From Chloroflexota bacterium (GTDB lineage: Bacteria > Chloroflexota > Dehalococcoidia > Bin125), in assembly GCA_027296805.1 (NCBI GenBank), contig JAPUIR010000220.1, positions 1-10,678 on the forward strand: 10,678 bases of DNA, read 5' to 3'. A program made the position numbers and the translations under genes. How positions within the stretch are numbered: position 1 is the stretch's first letter; each line of letters opens with the position of its first letter. Positions 1 through 7,661 of the stretch are shown here, piece by piece. The notes beneath the pieces are model-generated. The model saw only the letters and a program-made list of their open reading frames with translations, was not told where the DNA came from and ran no database searches.

Positions 1-992
1 ACCTGGGCCGCACCGAGGCGTTGCTACCGGCTTCCGAGCAGATCCGGATGGAACGCTATCGCGCGGGGCAGCGCGTTCGGGTCTACGTGATCGAGGTGCA
101 GAAGAGCAACAAGGGTCCCCAGATCATCGTCTCGCGCACCCACAAGAACCTGCTCCGCCGCCTCTTCGAGTTGGAAGTGCCAGAGGTGCACAAGGGGCTG
201 GTGGAGATCAAGGCGATCGCCCGCGAGCCGGGGCATCGCACCAAAATCGCAGTGTACTCACGTCAGGAGGGGCTCGACCCGATCGGCGCCAGCGTGGGGA
301 TGCGTGGTTCGCGCATCCAAAACGTCGTCAATGAGCTCCAGGGGGAGCGCATCGATGTGGTCCTGTGGGACCCGGATCCCCGCAAGTTCGTCGCCAACGC
401 GCTGAGCCCCGCTCAGGTCGTGGCCGCGCGGATCGACGTGGAGACAAATACGGCTGAGATCGCGGTGCCGGACGCACAACTCACGCTCGCGATCGGTAAG
501 CAGGGCCAGAACGCCCGGCTCGCCGCGCGCCTGACAGGGCTGCGTATCGACATCAAGCCGCAGACCCTGGCCGAGGAGCTGAAAGAACAGGGACTGGGGC
601 CATTCGCAGAGGCTCCGGAGCCCGAGATCGCGGTGGTGGAGCCCGAGCCCGAACCTCTGGCAGCGGCGCCCGAGCAGGAGGAAGCGGAGGTCGCTGAGCC
701 TACCGAAGCTGTAGCCGATGCCGCCCAGCCCGAAAAGCGGGACGACGCCTACGAGGACACGGGGAGCGAGGAGGCGGAGGACGAGGAGCTCGTGGCCGCG
801 GCTGCCACTGTCGAAGTGGCGGATCGTGGCAGCGATGAGGGTCGCATCCGCTTCGCCGAAGACGTTCTGCGACGCCAGGAAGCGGAAGAACCGAAGGCCC
901 CCAAGCGCCGCCGGCCGCGCTACGTCGAAACCGACGAGGGGCTGGAGGAAGATCCCTACGCCGAGTACCAGGATAAGTTCGGAGAAGACTAG
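1..992 (+). CDS. nusA: Transcription termination/antitermination factor NusA (5' truncated)
   Basis: NusA binds RNA polymerase and nascent RNA and modulates pausing, termination and antitermination. The reading frame is open from base 3 to the left edge, so the N-terminal RNA-polymerase-binding domain and the start of the S1 domain lie outside the window. What remains begins in the S1 domain with LGRTEALLPASEQ. KH1 follows (GASVGMRGSRIQNVVNEL, around bases 285-350), then KH2 with AIGKQGQNARLAARLTG (around bases 490-540). After KH2 comes a roughly 130-residue tail rich in Glu, Ala and Pro, with a short basic patch (PKRRRPRY) before an acidic end. The tail is low complexity and probably disordered. 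It is the first gene of the nusA-infB cluster; ylxR starts 29 bases downstream. Identification is secure from the KH motifs and the neighbours; only the role of the tail is unknown. Confidence 0.97.
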   Translation, partial: LGRTEALLPASEQIRMERYRAGQRVRVYVIEVQKSNKGPQIIVSRTHKNLLRRLFELEVPEVHKGLVEIKAIAREPGHRTKIAVYSRQEGLDPIGASVGMRGSRIQNVVNELQGERIDVVLWDPDPRKFVANALSPAQVVAARIDVETNTAEIAVPDAQLTLAIGKQGQNARLAARLTGLRIDIKPQTLAEELKEQGLGPFAEAPEPEIAVVEPEPEPLAAAPEQEEAEVAEPTEAVADAAQPEKRDDAYEDTGSEEAEDEELVAAAATVEVADRGSDEGRIRFAEDVLRRQEAEEPKAPKRRRPRYVETDEGLEEDPYAEYQDKFGED

Positions 993-1021
993 GCTCAGGA
1001 AGGTTCGGAGCCACACCCACG

Positions 1022-1372
1022 ATGTCCGCCGCGACACGGCTCACCGACAAAACCACCACGGCCCGCCGTGCGCCGCTGCGAACCTGTATCTCGTGCCGGT
1101 TGCAAGGTTCCAAACGCGACTTCATTCGGATCGTGCGTACGCCTGAGGGAGCGGTGCGGGCGGACCCGGGCGGCAAAGGCCATGGCCGCGGCGCGTATCT
1201 TGGTCCCGTCCAGCATTGCTGGCGGGAGGCGCTGGACCAGCAGCGGCTGAACCACGCACTCCGCACGACGCTGAGCGATTCCGATCGCCAGCAGATCGAG
1301 GCTTTCATCGCGGGCCTGCCGCAGGACCCGTGCCCGAACCAGACTTCCCTGCCCGGAAATGAGGCACCATGA
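1022..1372 (+). CDS. rnpM: YlxR-family RNase P modulator RnpM
   Basis: This is a small protein of 116 residues in the YlxR (DUF448) family. The Bacillus member has been described as an RNA-binding modulator of RNase P. The family signature is clear: RTCISCR near residue 20, then FIRIVRTPEGAVRADPGGK and the hallmark GRGAYL. The first 15 or so residues and the last 20 are poorly conserved tails. A GGAG at 1007-1010 stands 11 bases before the ATG and serves as a weak ribosome binding site. The stop codon overlaps the infB start (ATGA at 1369-1372), which suggests translational coupling. The usual ylxQ gene is missing between this gene and infB. The family call is secure; the role in this organism is inferred from homologues. 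Confidence 0.93.
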   Translation: MSAATRLTDKTTTARRAPLRTCISCRLQGSKRDFIRIVRTPEGAVRADPGGKGHGRGAYLGPVQHCWREALDQQRLNHALRTTLSDSDRQQIEAFIAGLPQDPCPNQTSLPGNEAP

Positions 1373-3198
1373 CGACTGACGCGGGTACTCAGATCGAGCT
1401 CCCTCGCACGCTCACAGTGCGGGAGCTCGCCGACCTCCTGAACGACACGCCGGTCAACGTGATCAAGGTCCTGATGACGAACGGGATCATGGCCGACGTG
1501 ACCAAGACGATCGACTTCGACACTGCAGCCGTGGTCGCTGTCGACATGGGCTTCGACCCCCTGGAGAGCGCCTCCGATGTGGTGGTGGAGGCCGAGGCGC
1601 CCAGCAGGGTCAACGTCTTCGCGCAGATCGACGAGGAGGAGGACGACCCCGCCAGCCTGCAGCCGCGTGCGCCGGTGGTCGCGATGCTGGGCCACGTCGA
1701 CCACGGCAAAACCAGCCTGCTGGACGCTATCCGCGACGAGAATGTGGCGGAGGGCGAGGCGGGTGGCATTACCCAGGCGATCGGCGCCTACCAGGCCATC
1801 GTCGATGGCAAGCTGATTACATTCCTCGACACCCCGGGCCACGAAGCCTTCACAGAGATGCGGGCGCGGGGGGCCCAGGCGACCGATATCGCCGTGCTCG
1901 TCGTCGCCGCGAACGACGGCGTAATGCCGCAGACGCGGGAGGCGATCGACCACATCCAGGCGGCGGGCGTGCCCATGGTGATCGCGCTCAACAAGATGGA
2001 TATCGACAACGCGGACCCCACGCGGGTCAAGACCCAGCTCACCGAGATGGAGGTCGTGATCGAGGAGTTCGGTGGCGACACTCCCCTGGTCGAGGTTTCC
2101 GCCACCACCCGGGACGGAATCCCCAGTCTGCTCGAGACAGTGCTCTTGGTGGCGGAGTTGCAGGACAAGAAGGCGAACCCGGATCGTGCGGCGTCCGGCG
2201 TCGTGCTGGAGGCCGAACTCGATCCGAGGCAAGGCGCTCGCACCACCCTGCTCATCCAGCGCGGCACGCTGCGGATTGGCGACGCCATCCTGGCCGGGGA
2301 GACCTGGGGCAAGATCAAGGCGATGTTCGACTCGCAGGGCGAGCGCCTGAAGGAGGCCGGACCGGCGGTGCCGGTGGCGGTCCTCGGCATGCAAGGCGTC
2401 GCGCGGGCGGGGGATCGCTTCCTCGTGGCCGCAAGCGACAAGGAAGCGAAGCGAACCTACGAGGAGAGCAAGCGCAGCCGGGAAGCGGCCGAGGCGAAGT
2501 TACAACACGCCGCCAGCCTGGACGCGCTGTTCGGCGAGATCACCACCGGCGAGATCAGCGAGCTCAACTTGGTGCTCAAGACGGATGTCGACGGGAGCGT
2601 GGAACCGCTGCGCCAAAGCTTGGAGCGACTCTCGAACGAAGAGGTACACGTCAAGGTGATCCATGCGGCGCCAGGCGGCGTCTCCGAGGCGGACGTCAAT
2701 CTCGCCCTCGCCGCCACCGGCATCGTGCTCGCCTTCAACACAAACACGGCGCCCGGCGCGAATAAGCTCGCGACGGCGGAGGGGATCGAGATCCGCCGCT
2801 TCGACATCATCTACGACCTGATCGAGACGGTGGAGGCGGCGATCGGCGGGCTCCTGGCGCCGGTGGAGGTGGAGATCATTGACGCTCACGCAGAGGTTTT
2901 GGAGATCTTCCCCATTCGCGGCGTCGGCAAGATCGCCGGCTCGCGCTGCGACGACGGCACAATCCGGCGCGATTCGTCGGCCAAGGTGATGCGCGGGGGT
3001 GAGGAGGTCGCGCGCGGGACCTTGTCCAGCCTGCGACGCTTCCAGGACGACGTGCAAGAGGTCCGCGCCGGGCAGGAGTTCGGTGTCGGCGTACAGGGTT
3101 TCGAGGACTTCGAGCCCGGCGACACGCTGGAGTTCTTCCACGTCGAGACACACAGCCGGATCGTCAAAGGCGGCCGCATCGAGACCGTCGAGGCTTAG
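1369..3198 (+). CDS. infB: Translation initiation factor IF-2
   Basis: IF-2 is the GTPase that brings initiator fMet-tRNA to the 30S subunit and promotes 50S joining. The 609-residue protein starts with an IF2_N-type domain (about residues 12-62, [20 protein letters not shown]). A short acidic linker leads to the G domain, where all five G motifs are visible: GHVDHGKT at 108-115, GGITQ at 132-136, DTPGH at 154-158, NKMD at 208-211 and SA at 244-245. Domain III carries [10 protein letters not shown] around residue 405, and the fMet-tRNA-binding domain IV covers roughly 505-600. The protein is much shorter than E. coli IF2 (about 890 residues) because the long charged N-terminal extension is lacking. 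TGAGG at 1360-1364 lies just before the ATG, which overlaps the ylxR stop by 4 bases. Identification is certain. Confidence 0.99.
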   Translation: MTTDAGTQIELPRTLTVRELADLLNDTPVNVIKVLMTNGIMADVTKTIDFDTAAVVAVDMGFDPLESASDVVVEAEAPSRVNVFAQIDEEEDDPASLQPRAPVVAMLGHVDHGKTSLLDAIRDENVAEGEAGGITQAIGAYQAIVDGKLITFLDTPGHEAFTEMRARGAQATDIAVLVVAANDGVMPQTREAIDHIQAAGVPMVIALNKMDIDNADPTRVKTQLTEMEVVIEEFGGDTPLVEVSATTRDGIPSLLETVLLVAELQDKKANPDRAASGVVLEAELDPRQGARTTLLIQRGTLRIGDAILAGETWGKIKAMFDSQGERLKEAGPAVPVAVLGMQGVARAGDRFLVAASDKEAKRTYEESKRSREAAEAKLQHAASLDALFGEITTGEISELNLVLKTDVDGSVEPLRQSLERLSNEEVHVKVIHAAPGGVSEADVNLALAATGIVLAFNTNTAPGANKLATAEGIEIRRFDIIYDLIETVEAAIGGLLAPVEVEIIDAHAEVLEIFPIRGVGKIAGSRCDDGTIRRDSSAKVMRGGEEVARGTLSSLRRFQDDVQEVRAGQEFGVGVQGFEDFEPGDTLEFFHVETHSRIVKGGRIETVEA

Positions 3199-3240
3199 CC
3201 GCGGCGCGGCTCGCTCGGCGCAGGAAACGGCTGGCTCCCC

Positions 3241-3618
3241 ATGCCTCCCCGACGCATCGAACGCATCAACGACCTGCTACGGGAGGTCATCGCGGAGGTC
3301 GTGGCGCGCGAGCTCAAGGACCCACGCCTGGAGGGCAGCTTGATCTCGATCACGGAGGTGCGCGCCGCGGCCAATCTGCAGCGAGCCCGGGTGCTGGTCT
3401 CGGTCATGGGTACCGAGGAGCAGGCGGAAGAGGCGCTTGCCGCTCTGACGCGCTCAAGCGCCTTCGTCTGGCGCACGATCCGTCCCCGCCTGAATCTGCG
3501 CACAGTGCCCGAACTCCGCTTCGAACTGGACGACCGCATCGCGCAGGACCGCCACTTCCAGGATCTACTCAAGGACCTGGAGGGAGCGCCGGGCTTCTCT
3601 GAGGATGACGCGTCGTGA
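3241..3618 (+). CDS. rbfA: 30S ribosome-binding factor RbfA
   Basis: RbfA is a small KH-fold protein that binds the maturing 30S subunit and aids 16S rRNA 5'-end processing and cold adaptation. The 125 residues fit the family length. Recognisable blocks are the N-terminal helix RIERINDLLREVIAEVVARELKDPRL and the central strand ARVLVSVMGTEEQ. The C-terminal signature is RPRLNLRTVPELRFELDD, where most homologues have LNLR..PEL.F..D. A 42-base spacer separates it from infB; its AGGA (3222-3225) lies rather far from the ATG. The stop overlaps the truB start (GTGA, 3615-3618). Gene order after infB supports the call. Confidence 0.97.
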   Translation: MPPRRIERINDLLREVIAEVVARELKDPRLEGSLISITEVRAAANLQRARVLVSVMGTEEQAEEALAALTRSSAFVWRTIRPRLNLRTVPELRFELDDRIAQDRHFQDLLKDLEGAPGFSEDDAS

Positions 3619-4535
3619 GCCGCCGCCGGGACGAGAACGCCCGCGCCGGCCTGTTCTTAATCGATAAGCCTGTCGGTCCGACATCGCACGACATCGTGCA
3701 GCTCGTGCGTCGCTGGACGGGGATTCGGCGCGTGGGCCATGGCGGGACCTTGGACCCGCTGGCGACGGGCCTGCTCCCAATCTTCACGGGTGGCGCCACC
3801 CGCCTGATCGAATATCTGAGCGTGCATCGCAAGAGCTACACGGCGACCGTGCGCCTGGGCCAGGCCACGGACACCGATGATTCGGAAGGCGTCGTGATCG
3901 CCGAAGGCCCGGTGCCGGAGCTCAGCGCGGAGGAGCTGGATCGCGCGTTGGCCCCTTTCCTGGGCGAGCAAGAGCAGGTGCCACCGGTCTACAGCGCGGT
4001 GAAGGTAAACGGTGTGGCCGCGCACCGCGCTGCTCGCAGGGGCGAGCCCGTCGAGCGGGCGCCACGCCGCATCACGGTTCACACGTTGGAGAGCGAGGGC
4101 TGGGAGTCGCCGTTGCTCAAGCTGCGCATGACCGTCGGATCGGGAACCTACGTGCGAGCTCTCGCACGGGACTTGGGCGAAGCGCTGGGCTGCGGCGCAC
4201 ACGTCGTGGAGATGCGTCGGATGGCGATCGGGCCAGTTCAGGCCGACGACGCCCACACGCCCGACGCGTTGGCGGACGCCGCCGAGGAGGACGCGATCTG
4301 GAACCTCGCCAGCGAGCCGCGCGTCTTCTTCGCGCACTGGCCGCGCGTCGTGGTGACTGAAGATCAACGTCGGACGTTGCTCCACGGCCAAGCGATCTGG
4401 GCGGCCTCGCATGCGGACCAACAACACATGCTCGCCCTGGGCAGAGACGACGAACTGATCGCGGTGCTTAGCCCCGACAGGGAGGCAAGCGGACGCTGGC
4501 AGCCGATCAAGGTCATGGCTCGCCAGCGTCGTTAG
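3615..4535 (+). CDS. truB: tRNA pseudouridine(55) synthase TruB
   Basis: TruB converts U55 of the tRNA T-arm to pseudouridine. The 306-residue protein opens with GLFLIDKPVGPTSHDIV, the usual N-terminal TruB block. The catalytic aspartate sits in GHGGTLDPLATGLL and is D47. KSYTATVRLGQATDTDDSEG, PPVYSAVKVNG and GSGTYVRALARDLG are further family blocks. The last 80 residues (from WPRVVVTEDQRRTLLHGQ) look like the TruB C-terminal/PUA-like RNA-binding region. The start is GTG and overlaps the rbfA stop by 4 bases; GAGGA at 3601-3605 is a suitable ribosome binding site inside rbfA. The 3' end overlaps the convergent cupin-like gene by 23 bases. The nrnA/DHH gene that often sits between rbfA and truB is absent. 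Confidence 0.98.
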   Translation: MSRRRDENARAGLFLIDKPVGPTSHDIVQLVRRWTGIRRVGHGGTLDPLATGLLPIFTGGATRLIEYLSVHRKSYTATVRLGQATDTDDSEGVVIAEGPVPELSAEELDRALAPFLGEQEQVPPVYSAVKVNGVAAHRAARRGEPVERAPRRITVHTLESEGWESPLLKLRMTVGSGTYVRALARDLGEALGCGAHVVEMRRMAIGPVQADDAHTPDALADAAEEDAIWNLASEPRVFFAHWPRVVVTEDQRRTLLHGQAIWAASHADQQHMLALGRDDELIAVLSPDREASGRWQPIKVMARQRR

Positions 4536-4818
4536 CGTCCCGCAGCGCGAACAGCAAGACCAGGGACTCCGCCTCCGCCTGCAGGGAATAGACGGCCTCG
4601 GCGGGCAGCAGCACGCCTTCGCCCTGGCTGAGCGTCGCATCGTCGTCGGCGACGCCAACCTTGACCCGGCCGCGCGCCACGATCAGCGCCGCCGCGCTCG
4701 CGGTGCGGCGGTTGAGCATGACCCGTCCTTCGCTGAGGTTGAGGCCCTCCGCGTCGACGTGCGACTCGGCATCAGGTTCCACGCCCAGCGTCGACGCCCG
4801 GATGCGCCGGAGCGGCAT
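4513..4818 (-). CDS. Small cupin-fold protein lacking metal ligands, unknown function
   Basis: This 101-residue protein has no recognised function. Its second half reads like a single cupin barrel: a strand pair LIVARGRVKVGVADDDATL, then LSQGEGVLLPAEAVYSLQAEAESLVLLFAL. This follows cupin motif 2 (G-x5-P) and its usual PAG.PH, but here the segment is PAEAVY and the histidine is gone. No HxH motif is visible in the first half either, so a metal-dependent enzyme is unlikely; a ligand-binding or structural role fits better. It starts 6 bases after the acpP stop and is probably co-transcribed and translationally coupled with acpP. Its end overlaps truB on the opposite strand. The dense downstream position and sensible composition support a real gene; the cupin assignment is by eye. 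Confidence 0.72.
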   Translation of the reverse strand: MPLRRIRASTLGVEPDAESHVDAEGLNLSEGRVMLNRRTASAAALIVARGRVKVGVADDDATLSQGEGVLLPAEAVYSLQAEAESLVLLFALRDANDAGEP

Positions 4819-4824
4819 GACGGT

Positions 4825-5079
4825 CTACGCGATACCGTGCTGCGCGAGGAAGTCCATCACGTCCTGCACGGTTCCCAGCTTTTCGGCGTCGCCCTCGGTG
4901 ACCTCCAATTCGCCGTCCTCGCTGGAGAACTCTTCCTCGATCGCGATCGTGAGATCGACCAGATCGAGGGAATCAGCGTTGAGATCATCGATCAGGTGCG
5001 CCTCAGAGGTGATCTGGTCGAGAGGTACCCGCAACTGCTCCGCGATCAGTGCGTGGACCCGTTCTTGAACGCTGCTCAC
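4825..5079 (-). CDS. acpP: Acyl carrier protein
   Basis: ACP carries growing acyl chains on a 4'-phosphopantetheine arm and is the shared substrate of FabD, FabF and FabG encoded beside it. The attachment site is the serine in DDLNADSLDLVDL, followed by the recognition helix with IEEEF. The C-terminal helix is TVQDVMDFLAQHG. Two GTG starts lie 6 bases apart. The one at 5079 is preferred because AGGGAG (5088-5093) is 8 bases away, and it gives MSSVQERVHALIAEQL, a normal ACP beginning of 84 residues. The other, at 5085, adds two residues but would sit only 2 bases from AGGGAG. The segment between IEEEF and GTV is about six residues longer than in E. coli AcpP. It lies 59 bases downstream of fabF copy B. 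Confidence 0.97.
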   Translation of the reverse strand: MSSVQERVHALIAEQLRVPLDQITSEAHLIDDLNADSLDLVDLTIAIEEEFSSEDGELEVTEGDAEKLGTVQDVMDFLAQHGIA

Positions 5080-5087
5080 GTGCACAA

Positions 5088-5093
5088 CTCCCT
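5088..5093 (-). promoter_or_regulatory. Ribosome binding site deciding the acpP start
   Basis: On the minus strand this reads AGGGAG. It stands 8 bases before the GTG at 5079 but only 2 before the GTG at 5085, so it favours the shorter ACP. Confidence 0.7.
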
Positions 5094-5138
5094 ATGCCCG
5101 CGGTGGGCGGCTGCGCGCTCCCGCCAAGTACGGTAAGG

Positions 5139-6398
5139 CTATCGGTCGAGCTTGCCCAAAGCGACAACCGCGTTCTGTCCACCGAAGCCAAAGCCGTTCG
5201 CCAGGGCCACCTTGGCTTGGCTGCGTCGCGCGGTGTTGGGCACGTAGTCCAAATCGCATTCCGGATCCGGTGTGTGCAGGTTGATCGTGGGCGGCAGCTC
5301 GCCGTGATGGAGCGCCAGAGCGGTGGCGGCCAGCGAAAGCGCGCCCGCCGCGCCCATCAGATGGCCCGTCATGCTCTTGGGTGAGCTGACCGCCAGGCGA
5401 CCGGCATGCTCGCCGAAGACGGTCTTGATCGCGATCGTCTCGGCGAGGTCGTTCAGTTGCGTGCTGGTTCCGTGCGCGCAGATGTAGTCGACCTCCGGCG
5501 GTTCCAGGCCAGCATCGTCCAGCGCCAGTCGCATCGCTCGCGCGGCCCCAATCCCCTCGGGCTGCGGCCGAGTGATGTGATAAGCGTCCGCGCTGCGACC
5601 CGCGCCCAGCACTTCGGCATAGATGCGCGCGCCGCGCCGCTCGGCGCTCTCCAAGGACTCCAGCAAGCAGACCACCGCGCCCTCGCCAAAGACGAAGCCG
5701 TTGCGGGTTTGGTCGAAGGGGCGGGACGCGCCCGGGGGGTTGTCGTTGTCGCGCGAGAGAGCGTGCATGTTGGCGAGCCCGGCGATGCCCAGCACCGAGA
5801 TGTTCGACTCCGTGCCGCCGCTGAAGGCCAGGTCGGCCTCGTTGAGGCGCATCATCACGCTGGCGTCCTGGAAGGCGTAGATGGAGCTGGCGCAGGCGGC
5901 CGCGCTGGTCACCGCGGGGCCGCCCAGCCCCAACTCGATCGAGACCTGGCACGAGGCCATGTTCATCGCCATGAGGGGGACGAAAAACGGGCTGACGCGG
6001 CCGGAGCCGCGGCGGGCCATCGTCTCGGTCGCCGTGGCGATAGTGGTCACGCCACCACCTCCGCTGTTGATGACGGCGGCGACACGGTCGCGGTCGACGT
6101 CGCCCAGATCGAGGCCCGAGTCGTCCAAGGCGAGCCGCGCGGCCACCACCGCCATTTGGGCGAAGCGCGCCATGCGCTTGGCGGCCTTGGGCTCGATGCG
6201 GGATTCAGGGTCGAAGTCCAGTACCTCAGCGGCGATCTGGACTTTCTCCGCGCTCGGATCGTAGGCCTGAATGCGCTCGACGCCGGAGCGGCCGTTACGC
6301 AGGCTGTCCCAAAAAGCATCCACGCCGATGCCGATCGGGGTGACCGGCCCGATACCTGTGATCACGACGCGTTGGTTGAGGCGGGAGGTATCGATCAC
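5139..6398 (-). CDS. fabF: Beta-ketoacyl-ACP synthase II (FabF), copy B
   Basis: This is a condensing enzyme of fatty acid elongation: it joins acyl chains to malonyl-ACP with loss of CO2. The 419-residue protein begins VVITGIGPVTPIG and keeps the full KAS I/II active site: Cys169 in AAACASS, His309 in AHGTSTQ, Lys341 in SPKSMTGH and His346. The C-terminal gatekeeper loop is the standard GFGFGGQN, with phenylalanines 403 and 405. The start is GTG, overlapping the stop of copy A by 4 bases (GTGA), with only a weak GGA before it, so translation is probably coupled. It is the second of two tandem ketosynthases and precedes acpP. It could act on a different chain length from copy A. The enzyme class is certain; the KAS II rather than KAS I label is by family style. 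Confidence 0.96.
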   Translation of the reverse strand: MIDTSRLNQRVVITGIGPVTPIGIGVDAFWDSLRNGRSGVERIQAYDPSAEKVQIAAEVLDFDPESRIEPKAAKRMARFAQMAVVAARLALDDSGLDLGDVDRDRVAAVINSGGGGVTTIATATETMARRGSGRVSPFFVPLMAMNMASCQVSIELGLGGPAVTSAAACASSIYAFQDASVMMRLNEADLAFSGGTESNISVLGIAGLANMHALSRDNDNPPGASRPFDQTRNGFVFGEGAVVCLLESLESAERRGARIYAEVLGAGRSADAYHITRPQPEGIGAARAMRLALDDAGLEPPEVDYICAHGTSTQLNDLAETIAIKTVFGEHAGRLAVSSPKSMTGHLMGAAGALSLAATALALHHGELPPTINLHTPDPECDLDYVPNTARRSQAKVALANGFGFGGQNAVVALGKLDR

Positions 6399-7636
6399 TC
6401 AGTCCAGCGCTTGAGGAGAACGGCGGCGTTATGGCCGCCTAATCCTACCGAGAGGGACAGAGCGGATTCCAGTTCGACCTTGCGCGCCTCATTGGGCACG
6501 CAGTCCAGATCGCAATCCGGGTCCGGCGTCTCATAGTTGAGCGTGGGTGGGATCAGACCATCGCGCAGGGCCATGGCGGCGACGCTGATCTCGAGAGCGC
6601 CGCTGGCGCCCATCATGTGGCCGGTGGCCGCCTTGATCGAGGAGACGAGCATGTTCTCGGCGTGTGAGCCAAAGGCCTGCTTGACCGCGGCGATCTCCAT
6701 CTTGTCGCCCAGCTTGGTGCCGGTGCCGTGCATGTTGACGTAGCCCACCTGCGCACGATCGATCGGCGCCTGGCAGAACGCCTGCTCCATGGCGTTGAGC
6801 ACGCCGCGGCCGGTCCCCTCGGGCTGGGCCATGTCGTAGGCGTCATTGCTGCTGCCGCTGCCAACGACCTCGGCGTAGATCGATGCTCCGCGTTGGAGGG
6901 CGGAATCCAGGTCCTCCAGGAGGAGCGCCGCGCCCCCTTCGCCCGGCACGAAGCCGCTGCGGTTGAGGTCGAACGGGCGACAGGATTCGCTGACAGGCTC
7001 GGAGGGCGTGGCCAGAACGCGCATCGCCTCGAAGCAGCCGTGGAAGAGGGGCAGAATGACGGCCTCGGATCCGCCGGCGATGATCGCGTCGGCCTTGCCC
7101 GCCTGGATCTGGAGCATGCCATCGGCGACGGCGTTGGCGCCACTGGCACAAGCGCTGGAGGGCGAGTAATTCGGTCCCGTGGCGCCACTCTCGATCGCGA
7201 TGAACCCGCTCGCCGCGTCCACGATCATGTTGGGCATGAAGAACGGCGAGAGCCGCCGCGGGCCCTTCTCCGTGAGGACGTCGTACCACTTCAACACCGT
7301 CTCCAGGCCGCCGCCGCCCGATCCGACGATCACCCCTACGCGATGGCGGTTGTCGTCCGTGATCTCCAAGCCCGCGTCGGTCAGGGCTTCGCGGGCGGAG
7401 ACCACGGCGTACTGCACATTGCGGTCCATGTGCTTGAGGGCTTTGGGTGCGATGAACTCCTCGGGGTCGAAATCGTTGATCTCCGCGGAGAGCGGAACCT
7501 TGAATTCGGAGGCGTCGAAGCGGGTGATGTAACCCACGCCGGTTTCGCCGGCGACCAAGTTGCGCCAGACCGTGGGCATGTCGTTGCCGACGGGACAGAC
7601 CGCGCCAAGACCGGTGATCACTACGCGACGCGTCAT
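6395..7636 (-). CDS. fabF: Beta-ketoacyl-ACP synthase II (FabF), copy A, altered gatekeeper loop
   Basis: This is a paralogue of the next gene, with 413 residues, the usual FabF length. It starts MTRRVVITGLGAVCPVGN. The catalytic residues are all present: Cys163 in SSACASG, His303 in NMHGTGT, Lys335 in SSIKAATGH and His340. The C-terminal loop reads SVGLGGHN where FabF proteins normally have SFGFGG.N. Both phenylalanines are therefore replaced (Val397, Leu399), the second at the place of the gatekeeper that controls acyl entry. The ATG at 7636 is chosen because GGAG (7642-7645) is 5 bases upstream and the protein then begins right at the conserved strand. A GTG at 7681 in the same frame would overlap fabD and add 15 unconserved residues. 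It lies 25 bases after fabD, same operon. Confidence 0.96.
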   Translation of the reverse strand: MTRRVVITGLGAVCPVGNDMPTVWRNLVAGETGVGYITRFDASEFKVPLSAEINDFDPEEFIAPKALKHMDRNVQYAVVSAREALTDAGLEITDDNRHRVGVIVGSGGGGLETVLKWYDVLTEKGPRRLSPFFMPNMIVDAASGFIAIESGATGPNYSPSSACASGANAVADGMLQIQAGKADAIIAGGSEAVILPLFHGCFEAMRVLATPSEPVSESCRPFDLNRSGFVPGEGGAALLLEDLDSALQRGASIYAEVVGSGSSNDAYDMAQPEGTGRGVLNAMEQAFCQAPIDRAQVGYVNMHGTGTKLGDKMEIAAVKQAFGSHAENMLVSSIKAATGHMMGASGALEISVAAMALRDGLIPPTLNYETPDPDCDLDCVPNEARKVELESALSLSVGLGGHNAAVLLKRWTE

Positions 7637-7641
7637 AGGCG

Positions 7642-7645
7642 CTCC
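7642..7645 (-). promoter_or_regulatory. Ribosome binding site for fabF copy A
   Basis: GGAG on the minus strand, 5 bases before the ATG at 7636. It supports that start over the in-frame GTG at 7681. Confidence 0.55.
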
Positions 7646-7661
7646 GCGCCGGAAGGGGGCG

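Noticed and set aside
700..2394. A 564-residue minus-strand frame across nusA, ylxR and infB
   Set aside because: It overlaps three certain genes in antisense, is full of His, Arg and Asp repeats and has no family motif.
5106..5125. GGCGG/CCGCC inverted repeat between fabF copy B and acpP
   Set aside because: Only 5 base pairs with a 10-base loop and no T-run; likely chance in GC-rich sequence, although a processing site before acpP cannot be excluded.
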